Positions 32,685 through 39,299 of a stretch of 39,299 nucleotides of DNA are shown piece by piece. Every line of letters starts with the position of its first letter. Position 1 is the stretch's first letter. The DNA is from Bacillota bacterium. Lineage in GTDB: Bacteria > Bacillota > Proteinivoracia > UBA4975 > VEMY01. The notes beneath the pieces are model-generated. The model was given only the letters and a program-made list of their open reading frames with translations, did no database searches and was not told the DNA's origin. The position numbers and the translations under genes were made by a program. Where the stretch lies: contig VEMY01000046.1 in NCBI GenBank assembly GCA_009711825.1, forward strand, positions 1-39,299, read 5' to 3'.

Positions 32685-33788
32685 ATGAAAATCGGGATTC
32701 TTTGTTATCCCACGTACGGCGGCAGCGGCGTCGTGGCCACTGAGCTTGGGAAAGAACTGGCCCGGCGCGGTCATATAGTCCATTTTATTAATTCACAGTT
32801 GCCGGTTCGGCTGGACGGTGACGGCTTTAGTGACAAGATTTTTTTCCATGAAGTATCGGTCCCCAATTACCCGTTATTCAGTCATCCCCCATATACACTG
32901 GCCTTGGCGGGGCGGGTAGTGCAAGTGATAAAAGAACAGGGGCTGGATCTGATCCACGCTCATTACGCAGTGCCCCATTCGCTGGTTGCGGTTCTCGCCC
33001 GAGAAATCAGCGGTCAAGCGCGGGTAGTTACAACTCTGCACGGTACAGATATTACCCTGGTGGGGACTGAGCCATCTTTTCTGGATGTCACCCGCTACGC
33101 GATTGAGGCAAGTGATTGCGTCACTGCCGTATCGGCGTCCTTGGCCCGGGACACCCGGGAGTTACTTGCTGTGAATAAAGAGGTGCATACAGTTTATAAT
33201 TTTGTCAATCCTGATATTTACCGGCCGGTTCCGCCCGCCATTAGAGAAGTTTATGTAGGCGAAGGTGAGCATTTGTTGATTCACATCTCCAATTTTCGGC
33301 CTGTTAAACGGGTGCCGGATGTAATTGAGGTCTTCGCCCGGGTGCGTGAATCTGTACCGGCAGTCCTATTGTTGGTGGGCGACGGCCCTCAGCACTGCCA
33401 TGCCCTGGCCAAGGCCAGGGAGCTGGGGGTCAGTGAGCATGTGTGCTTTCTCGGTCAGCAGCGGGAGGTGGTGCCGCTGTTGTCGGCATCAGATGTAATG
33501 TTATTGCCCTCGGAGCAGGAGAGCTTTGGCCTGGCCGCCTTGGAGGCAATGGCTTGCGGAGTCCCGGTGGTAGCCAGCACCGCAGGCGGTTTACCGGAAG
33601 TTGTTGCCGACGGAATCGGCGGGCGGCTTTTGCCGGTGGGAGACACCCGAGGAATGGCAGCAGCTACGCTGGAGATTCTCGGCAATCCGCGTCGGTGGCG
33701 GGAGGGGGCACTGGAGCGGGCGCAAAACTTCTCCAGTACCCGCTGGGTGGCGGAATACGAGGCCCTCTATCGGCAGGTGCTGGCGTGA
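32685..33788 (+). CDS. bshA: N-acetyl-alpha-D-glucosaminyl L-malate synthase BshA
   Basis: GT4-family glycosyltransferase catalysing the first step of bacillithiol synthesis: joining UDP-GlcNAc to L-malate. It is 367 residues. The N-terminal [20 protein letters not shown] loop is diagnostic, followed by [27 protein letters not shown] and [12 protein letters not shown]. The C-terminal nucleotide-sugar site shows [24 protein letters not shown] and [20 protein letters not shown]. The start is ATG at 32685, behind GGGGGT. Its stop overlaps the GTG start of the NUDIX gene by 4 bases. Confidence 0.95.
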   Translation: MKIGILCYPTYGGSGVVATELGKELARRGHIVHFINSQLPVRLDGDGFSDKIFFHEVSVPNYPLFSHPPYTLALAGRVVQVIKEQGLDLIHAHYAVPHSLVAVLAREISGQARVVTTLHGTDITLVGTEPSFLDVTRYAIEASDCVTAVSASLARDTRELLAVNKEVHTVYNFVNPDIYRPVPPAIREVYVGEGEHLLIHISNFRPVKRVPDVIEVFARVRESVPAVLLLVGDGPQHCHALAKARELGVSEHVCFLGQQREVVPLLSASDVMLLPSEQESFGLAALEAMACGVPVVASTAGGLPEVVADGIGGRLLPVGDTRGMAAATLEILGNPRRWREGALERAQNFSSTRWVAEYEALYRQVLA

Positions 33789-34285
33789 AGAAGGAAGTTA
33801 TCGACTCTTGCTTGTGTTTTGTGCTCAGTTCTGATGACTATTGCTTGATGTTGAAACGTACGCGTCCGCCCCATCAGGGTTTATGGAATGCTCCCGGCGG
33901 AAAACTGCGCCCCGGGGAAGATTCGGAAACAGCTTGCAGGCGGGAGCTCTTGGAAGAAACCGGATTAACACCCCTGGTGCGACCAGCCGGGATGCTGGAC
34001 TGCCTGGACCGGCTGCGCCCGGGCTGGGTATATCGGCTCCATCTGTTTACTGCAAGTCATCAGCGTGTGACGATTGACCCAAGTGAGGAAGGGGAGTTCG
34101 CCTGGCTGCCCCTTGCCCGGGTCCTAGCGGGCAAAGGATTTGTGCATAACATACCCCTGTTCCTACCGGCGATTCTCACAGGTCAGAGTATCCAAGCCCG
34201 ATTTAACTATGCTGGCAGCTATTTAGAAACGTATTCGGTGAATTTTGCTGCCGGTGGGCAAGGTTTCCCTATATCGACAATATAG
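33785..34285 (+). CDS. NUDIX hydrolase (MutT-like)
   Basis: Pyrophosphohydrolase of 166 residues. The NUDIX box is complete at residues 39-61 (GKLRPGE then RELLEETGL, with the correct spacing). The preceding CLCFVLSSDDYCLMLKRTR then HQGLWNAPGG is typical of the MutT/8-oxo-dGTP group. The substrate could be an oxidised nucleotide or a nucleotide-sugar. The start is GTG at 33785, sharing four bases with the bshA stop and preceded by CAGGTG at 5 nt. The longer in-frame ORF upstream is only the shadow of bshA. Tight coupling to bshA links it to thiol or oxidative-stress metabolism, but this is context only. Confidence 0.9.
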   Translation: MKKEVIDSCLCFVLSSDDYCLMLKRTRPPHQGLWNAPGGKLRPGEDSETACRRELLEETGLTPLVRPAGMLDCLDRLRPGWVYRLHLFTASHQRVTIDPSEEGEFAWLPLARVLAGKGFVHNIPLFLPAILTGQSIQARFNYAGSYLETYSVNFAAGGQGFPISTI

Positions 34286-34316
34286 ATATATAAATGCTAC
34301 AGCGAGGTGATTGTGT

Positions 34317-36716
34317 TTGAGTCGAAAACAGTTTCGGGTTGACCCGGAAAAATTACGCAGACAATGTGATCCGGCCAGTTTCGCCTTTGATACCACAGCT
34401 GATCTCACCGGGGTTAAGGACATTGTCGGGCAGGCCAGGGTGGTGAGGGCCATGGAGTTTGGCCTCAATATTCAGCGGACAGGATATAATATTTTCATGG
34501 TCGGCCTCAGTGGTACCGGTCGGACTACTTACGCCCGCAAGGCTGTCCAGCAGCGCTCACAAAAACGTCCGGTGCCGGCGGACTGGTGTTATGTATATAA
34601 CTTTGCCAACCCCAGCCAGCCCCAGGCCTTGTCCCTGCCCGGTGGCAAGGGGCGGGAATTCAAGCACGATATAGAAGAGTTAGAGGCAGCTCTCCGGGAG
34701 GAGATACCGAAAGCTTTTGACGGTGACGAATATGAACAGCAAAAGAATGTCATTGTCCAACATTTTCAGAAGCAGCGTGCGACCCTACTGGAGAACCTGA
34801 CCGAAAAGGCACGGAGCAAGGGTTTTTCCTTAAAGACCACCAATTCCGGATTCGTGACAGTGCCGATTGTCGATGAACGGGAGGTTGCCCAGGAAGATTA
34901 TGCCAAGCTGGACCCGGACCAGCAGCGGGAGATTGAGGAACGCTCCCAGCAATTGCGCATGGAAGCTTCGGAAATCATGCGCCGGATAAACCAGGAAGAG
35001 CGGCAGGCCCGGGAAAAAATCCGTGAGTTGGATTATAACTTTGGCTTGTCAGCTGTGGGACATTTTATTGAGGATTTACAGAAAAAATACGCCGATTTCC
35101 CCAGGATTGTCAGCTACCTTACGGACTTTAAGGAAAATGTGCTGGATAACCTGGATGAATTCAAGGGCTCCGAAAGTGAAGAGCAGACACCGCTGGCGCT
35201 TTTGAAACTGCAGAAACCCAACGACCGCCGTTACCAGGTAAATTTGGTTGTTGACAACAGCGAAACCCAGGGTGCGCCGGTGGTGGAAGAAACCAACCCC
35301 ACTTGGTACAATCTCCTGGGCCGTGTGGAGTATCAGAACGAGATGGGCAGTTTCGTCACCGATTTCACCAAAATTAAAGCCGGGGCCTTTCACAGGGCCA
35401 ACGGCGGCTATCTTATAATCCAGGCCATGGATTTGCTCACCAATCCGCTGTCCTGGCAGGCCCTGAAGCGGGTATTAAAAAATCAGGAGATTAGTGTCGA
35501 AAGCATTGCCGATCAGTATTCTTCACTGGCTTTGTCTACACTGAGGCCGGAGCCAATTCCCCTGACGGTCAAGGTAATTCTGATTGGAAATCCCCACCTC
35601 TACCATTTGTTATACAATCATGATGAGGACTTTCGCAAGCTGTTTAAAGTCAAAGTTGACTTCAATGACGATATGAATCGGACGGCAGACAACGAAGAGC
35701 AGTTAGCCCAGTTTGTGGCCAGTCAATGTGAGCGGGAATATTTGCTTCATTTCCGCCGGGAGGCAGTGGCCCGGGTTGTTGAATACAGTTCCCGGCTGGC
35801 CGCCCACCAGGACCGGCTCAGCACCCATTTCAATGAGCTGGGAGAATTACTCTATGAGGCTGATGCCTGGGCGAGCAAAGAAGAAGCTGAGGATGTAAAA
35901 CCCGAACATGTTGATCGGGCGGTGGCGGAAAAACGGTACCGCTCAAATCGCTATCAGGAATTCCGTCAACGACTTGTGGCAGAGGGGAAATTATTTATTA
36001 GCACCAAGGGGGAGGCCGTGGGACAGATTAATGGGCTTTCGGTGCTAGCCACCGGTGATTTTCAGTTTGGAGTCCCTTCCCGAATTACAGCCAACACGTT
36101 CGCCGGCCGGGGCGGGATTACCAATATCGAGCGGGAAATTCAACTCAGTGGCCATATTCATAGCAAAGGCGTTCTCACCTTGGCTGGATATCTGGGGCAG
36201 CGTTTTGCCCAAAACCGGCCATTGTCCCTATCGGCCAGCATAACATTTGAGCAGCTGTACAGTGGTGTGGAGGGGGACAGCGCTTCCAGCGCCGAACTGT
36301 TTGCCCTGATTTCCAGTTTGTCGGGAGTACCAATAAGTCAGGCGTTGGCGGTTACCGGGTCCGTTAATCAAAAGGGCGAGATTCAACCAGTGGGCGGTAT
36401 TAATGAGAAAATCGAAGGCTTTTATGCCACCTGTAAATTGTTAGGGTTGTCTGGTACCCAGGGTGTGATAATTCCCCGGGCAAATATCAGCGATTTGATG
36501 CTGGACAATGAGGTTTTGGACGCCGTTAAGGCAGGCAATTTCCACGTTTATGCCATTGGTACTGTTGAAGAAGGTCTGGAGATTCTCACCGGTCTTGACG
36601 CCGGGGCCGCCGACAATCGGGGCGAGTATCCTCAGAATAGTATTTTTGGTCGCGTGGCCGAAACATTACAACGTTTTGCTGCAAACCAAACAAAAAAACA
36701 GGAAAAAGATGAATAA
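34317..36716 (+). CDS. ATP-dependent Lon-family protease (LonB/AAA_32 type)
   Basis: Cytoplasmic AAA+ protease of 799 residues. The N-terminal nucleotide site reads GLSGTGRT (residues 63-70), with arginine in place of the Walker A lysine, as is usual for this subgroup. A long coiled-coil insertion lies around residues 130-260 and the sensor region contains VILIGNPHLYHLLYNHDEDF. The C-terminal S16 domain has the catalytic serine S655 (EGDSASSAEL) and lysine K698 (GGINEKIEG), 43 residues apart, the same spacing as S679/K722 of E. coli Lon. It lacks the Lon N-terminal substrate domain. The start is TTG at 34317 with GAGGTG 7 nt upstream; the TTG at 34311 is too close. It follows the NUDIX gene by 31 bases. 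Confidence 0.9.
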   Translation: MSRKQFRVDPEKLRRQCDPASFAFDTTADLTGVKDIVGQARVVRAMEFGLNIQRTGYNIFMVGLSGTGRTTYARKAVQQRSQKRPVPADWCYVYNFANPSQPQALSLPGGKGREFKHDIEELEAALREEIPKAFDGDEYEQQKNVIVQHFQKQRATLLENLTEKARSKGFSLKTTNSGFVTVPIVDEREVAQEDYAKLDPDQQREIEERSQQLRMEASEIMRRINQEERQAREKIRELDYNFGLSAVGHFIEDLQKKYADFPRIVSYLTDFKENVLDNLDEFKGSESEEQTPLALLKLQKPNDRRYQVNLVVDNSETQGAPVVEETNPTWYNLLGRVEYQNEMGSFVTDFTKIKAGAFHRANGGYLIIQAMDLLTNPLSWQALKRVLKNQEISVESIADQYSSLALSTLRPEPIPLTVKVILIGNPHLYHLLYNHDEDFRKLFKVKVDFNDDMNRTADNEEQLAQFVASQCEREYLLHFRREAVARVVEYSSRLAAHQDRLSTHFNELGELLYEADAWASKEEAEDVKPEHVDRAVAEKRYRSNRYQEFRQRLVAEGKLFISTKGEAVGQINGLSVLATGDFQFGVPSRITANTFAGRGGITNIEREIQLSGHIHSKGVLTLAGYLGQRFAQNRPLSLSASITFEQLYSGVEGDSASSAELFALISSLSGVPISQALAVTGSVNQKGEIQPVGGINEKIEGFYATCKLLGLSGTQGVIIPRANISDLMLDNEVLDAVKAGNFHVYAIGTVEEGLEILTGLDAGAADNRGEYPQNSIFGRVAETLQRFAANQTKKQEKDE

Positions 36717-36779
36717 TTGCCGCGTTGGCGGCAACACTAGGGATGGTTAATGACATCTTCTCATTAGCCCCCTGTGCTT

Positions 36780-36819
36780 ACTCCGGACAGTAAAGGCCGC
36801 TGCCCGGAGTTTCATTTTT
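36780..36819 (+). terminator. Rho-independent terminator after the Lon-family gene
   Basis: ACTCCGG-A-CAG pairs with CTG-C-CCGGAGT around TAAAGGCCG, followed by TTCATTTTT. It closes the bsh-NUDIX-Lon unit. Confidence 0.8.
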
Positions 36820-36910
36820 CCAAAGGATTTTTTCGTCAGATTGTTGAATATAGAAGAATTGCCAACAAATTTAGTTCATAAGTTGTACAAAAAGGCCAGG
36901 GGGAATAGCT

Positions 36911-37801
36911 GTGAGAAGAAGATGGATTGTGTTCTTTGTGTGGGTTTTGCTAGTTTTACCCGTTGTCAATGTTGGGGCGAGCGGTGAGTTTGAGCCGATA
37001 TTTTCTGTAGAAGATCCCCGGGGAGATTCCTTTGGACCGGGGGATTACTCATATCCACAGCATCAATCTTTTCCCCAGGAACTCCCCCAGATGTTAGACT
37101 TGACGGCGTTCAACGTTTTTAATCTTGGCGATGAAGCGGTGCGCTTTGAATTTCATTTTGCCCAGCGCCCCGATTTGCACCAGCCCTGGGGCGGCGCCGG
37201 TTTTAATTTTCATCGACTTGATTTATATATTGTCAAGGACGGCGAGGGACGGACGACAACCTTTAGGCCAGGCGCCCAGGTAGAATTCTCACAACCCTGG
37301 CAACTAAATCTAAGACTTCGTGACTGGCGTGGTGCTTTTTTGATCGATGCCCAGCATGATCCCGATGATTCCCAGGCCGGAATTTGGCAGGACCAGGTTC
37401 AGGGGTTTGATGTTTTTGTAGAGGGCAACGCAATCGTTGTCGAAATCAGCCAAACTTTGATTGGCGCTGCCGCACCCCAGTGGAAATATTATGTTTTGGT
37501 CGGTCTACAGGATCCCTATGGGCCGGACCAATACAGAGAAATCAATCAGCTGCCGGGGCCATGGACAGGTGGCGGCGGCTGTGACAGCGAATTTAATCCC
37601 AATTTATATGATATTCTGGTCAAGAGCGAAGGCGCTCAAAAAGACCAACTGGCTTGGGACGTCGGCCATTACGCAGTTCTCGACCCGGTGGGGCCGGAGT
37701 CAACTTCCGCCCGGGTCTGGGGAATAATAAAGATAATCGGTGTTGTACTCATGGCCGCAGGGCTTGCCTCGTTGGTCTGGATTTTGCTACGAAAAAATTA
37801 G
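36911..37801 (+). CDS. Membrane-anchored glucodextranase-C/DOMON-like domain protein
   Basis: Surface protein of 296 residues. An N-terminal signal peptide (RRRWIVFFVWVLLVLPVVNV then GAS) leads into one beta-rich domain with the pattern of the glucodextranase C-terminal, DOMON-like family (PF09985 type): DPRGDSFGPGDYSYP, LDLTAFNVFNLGDEAVRFEF, FHRLDLYIVKDGEG and YYVLVGLQDPYGPDQYREIN. A C-terminal helix (GIIKIIGVVLMAAGLASLVW) and basic end (RKN) anchor it. There is no catalytic domain; such modules bind sugars or heme-like ligands in other proteins, so a binding role is the most that can be said. The start is GTG at 36911 with AGGGGG 7 nt upstream. A terminator follows immediately. Confidence 0.8.
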   Translation: MRRRWIVFFVWVLLVLPVVNVGASGEFEPIFSVEDPRGDSFGPGDYSYPQHQSFPQELPQMLDLTAFNVFNLGDEAVRFEFHFAQRPDLHQPWGGAGFNFHRLDLYIVKDGEGRTTTFRPGAQVEFSQPWQLNLRLRDWRGAFLIDAQHDPDDSQAGIWQDQVQGFDVFVEGNAIVVEISQTLIGAAAPQWKYYVLVGLQDPYGPDQYREINQLPGPWTGGGGCDSEFNPNLYDILVKSEGAQKDQLAWDVGHYAVLDPVGPESTSARVWGIIKIIGVVLMAAGLASLVWILLRKN

Positions 37802-37826
37802 CAGACGCTTTCGGCGTCTGTTTTTT
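37802..37826 (+). terminator. Rho-independent terminator after the DOMON-like gene
   Basis: CAGACGC pairs with GCGTCTG around TTTCG, followed by six T. It starts one base after the stop codon. Confidence 0.9.
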
Positions 37827-37828
37827 CA

Positions 37829-37857
37829 TTGCCATAAACCAGGACCTGGGCTATAAT
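37829..37857 (+). promoter_or_regulatory. Sigma-A promoter of the MFS gene
   Basis: TTGCCA (37829-37834) and a perfect TATAAT (37852-37857) are 17 bases apart, directly after the preceding terminator. Confidence 0.85.
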
Positions 37858-37900
37858 ATATTACGTATCACTTATATTTTGGGAGTGGAGTTGTTTCTAA

Positions 37901-39139
37901 GTGCCGGACTTGCGAAATCTAAAAGAGCATTATGGCTTACATAGCCGCTCTGTTGTTCTGTTCCTATTGGCGTCCTTTTTGACCCATTCAACCCTTGGCG
38001 CCTTGAATGTCGTGTTGAATTTATACTTAATTTCCCTGGGCTATACCGAAGAATTTGTCGGCTTGATTTTGTCAATAAAACTGTTCACCTCCGGTCTGGC
38101 CTGTATTCCCGCAGGCGTTGTATGTTCTCGCTGGGGAGTGCGGAAAGGTTTGCAAATCTCCAGTCTCTCCCTGGGAAGCGGAGTGTTATTGCTTACGATA
38201 ACGGACATGCCGGTAGTTCTGGCCCTGGGGGCGGTTTTGATTGGCATCGCCCAGGCGGCAAAGGCGACCAGTGCGCCACCCTTTCTCGTCGAAAACAGCA
38301 CGCCGCGGATTCGTCAAAACTTGTTCAGTTTAAATTTTGCATTGATGATGTTTGCAAATATGGCCGGTAATGCCCTAGCCGGGTTGTTACCCGGTTTTTG
38401 GGTAGATGCGTTGAGCGGTTACACCGGCACTCTGCATGTCTATGGAGCTGTCTCTCTGCTTTCGTTGCTGCCGCTGCTGGGGGTTGCTGCGGCGAGGCCG
38501 GTTGCGGTAACTAAGCGGGCTTCTCTATGGCATGGGATTACCATGTTACGTACCCAGAAAGTGCTCATGCGCTTATTGCTCTGTCATGCATTAATTGGTT
38601 TTGGCGCCGGTCTGATTGTGCCATTATTTAATATCTTTTTAAGTAATAAGCTGGGGGCCGGGTCAGGTCAAATTGGTATAATTATGTCTTTGGCCCAGGT
38701 AGGTACGGCAATCGGAGCGCTTGTCGTCCCGTTTATTGTCATTCGGTTGGGTCGCATTGCCACCGTTTCTGTTCTGAGGGCGGCTTCGATTCCGTTCTTG
38801 ATTTTAATTGCCACTTTTACTAATGTCTATGGGGTGGCGACGGTGTTCTTTTTGCGTAGTTCGTTGATGAATATGACCAATCCAGTTGAATCAAATTTTG
38901 CTATGGAAATGGTGGGCAGCGAGCAGAGGCCCGTGTGGAGCAGTATGCTTAAGACTATGGATACGTTGACCAGAGGGATTAGTGTTTTGATTGGCGGTTG
39001 GTTGATGGCAAGGTTCTCATACAATCTTCCCTACTACTTTACCTGCGGACTCTACTTAGTGACCAGCATATTCTACTGGATTTGGTTTCGGGATGCGGAG
39101 AGGCAGCAAACGGGAAGGTCTTTTGGGGAAGCCGGTTAA
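37901..39139 (+). CDS. Major facilitator superfamily transporter
   Basis: Membrane transporter of 412 residues with about 12 hydrophobic segments in two halves separated by a basic loop (ARPVAVTKRASLWHGITMLR). The MFS loop 2-3 motif appears as GVVCSRWGVRKG after helix 2, and a related IRLGRIATV occurs in the second half. Substrate unknown; no drug-efflux-specific motif is recognised. The start is GTG at 37901 with GGAG 10 nt upstream. It is a single-gene transcript bounded by its own promoter and terminator, so it is probably regulated separately from its neighbours. Confidence 0.9.
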   Translation: MPDLRNLKEHYGLHSRSVVLFLLASFLTHSTLGALNVVLNLYLISLGYTEEFVGLILSIKLFTSGLACIPAGVVCSRWGVRKGLQISSLSLGSGVLLLTITDMPVVLALGAVLIGIAQAAKATSAPPFLVENSTPRIRQNLFSLNFALMMFANMAGNALAGLLPGFWVDALSGYTGTLHVYGAVSLLSLLPLLGVAAARPVAVTKRASLWHGITMLRTQKVLMRLLLCHALIGFGAGLIVPLFNIFLSNKLGAGSGQIGIIMSLAQVGTAIGALVVPFIVIRLGRIATVSVLRAASIPFLILIATFTNVYGVATVFFLRSSLMNMTNPVESNFAMEMVGSEQRPVWSSMLKTMDTLTRGISVLIGGWLMARFSYNLPYYFTCGLYLVTSIFYWIWFRDAERQQTGRSFGEAG

Positions 39140-39141
39140 CA

Positions 39142-39173
39142 AAAAGAGACATCATTCATTTGATGTCTCTTTT
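39142..39173. terminator. Perfect bidirectional terminator after the MFS gene
   Basis: AAAAGAGACATCA pairs without mismatch with TGATGTCTCTTTT around TTCATT. The A and T runs flank the stem, so it can act on both strands. Confidence 0.92.
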
Positions 39174-39193
39174 ATGTGCGACGGGCAGTCGCG

Positions 39194-39256
39194 CCGCTGT
39201 AGACACACTACAGCAAGCTGGTTATGAACGACAGCGGTCAAGTTACCATATGTAAC
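39194..39256. other. Competing inverted repeats at the window end
   Basis: GCTGTAG/CTACAGC (39196-39214, 5-base loop) overlaps a second possible pairing of CCGCTGT (39194-39200) with ACAGCGG (39231-39237). An imperfect palindrome GTTAC-CATAT-GTAAC follows at 39242-39256. No gene is visible in the last 125 bases; this may be the start of a structured leader for a gene beyond the window. Confidence 0.35.
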
Positions 39257-39299
39257 AACTGGTCGAGAGTCGGGAAAATCAGTAGAATCTCGAAGGTGC

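Noticed and set aside
33443-33784. Upstream in-frame extension of the NUDIX protein
   Set aside because: It is out of frame with bshA, which covers it fully. GTG at 33785 with a ribosome binding site gives the normal NUDIX N terminus.

Overview
The window looks like chromosomal DNA of a Bacillota (Firmicutes), most likely a spore-forming lineage of clostridial grade. The signs are an isoleucine T-box leader, strong AGGAGG-type ribosome binding sites with many TTG/GTG starts, Rho-independent terminators, an ftsE-ftsX-ctp-minJ-like order known from Bacillus, a bacillithiol pathway, DUF2089/YvlB-type proteins, and a GerE-like HTH next to a sigma-K-like promoter. I cannot name a genus. I see no rRNA, tRNA, insertion sequence, prophage or CRISPR array.

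Layout. 128-2744 (minus): a three-gene ABC importer of the NMT1/SsuA type (lipoprotein, ATPase, permease). 2858-4483 (minus): a RocB-like M20 peptidase ending in its own terminator. 4554-5659: an HD-domain protein and a convergent small membrane protein. 5706-9114: promoter, Ile T-box and a type-2 isoleucyl-tRNA synthetase. 9158-9419: a candidate small RNA with its own promoter and terminator. 9473-10231: birA without the repressor domain. 10414-16190: a cell-division and wall-remodelling set (ftsE, ftsX, coiled-coil M23 factor, S41 protease with PDZ, MinJ-like membrane PDZ protein). 16280-22905: uvrB-uvrA-uvrC, with a LexA-like box inside the terminator hairpin upstream.

23080-26569 is the most unusual part: six tightly packed genes behind one good promoter, five of which carry the same short helical module (ILxxLxxGKxSxEEAxxLL pattern) attached to different partners: a zinc-ribbon/HTH protein (DUF2089), two beta-repeat DUF4097-like proteins and two small paralogues. 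It resembles the B. subtilis yvl and enterococcal LiaX envelope-stress proteins. A YvlD-like PF04020 protein lies 3.5 kb downstream.

26670-29930 holds a protein with a possible degenerate amidase fold and proline-rich tail, a secreted CAP-domain protein, a cysteine-containing protein with a sigma-K-like promoter, and a GerE-like LuxR regulator. 30018-36716 holds the PF04020 protein, then bshC-bshB1-bshA, a NUDIX hydrolase overlapping bshA, and a Lon-family protease. 36911-39139 holds a membrane-anchored glucodextranase-C/DOMON-like protein and an MFS transporter with its own promoter and terminator. The last 125 bases contain competing inverted repeats and no gene.
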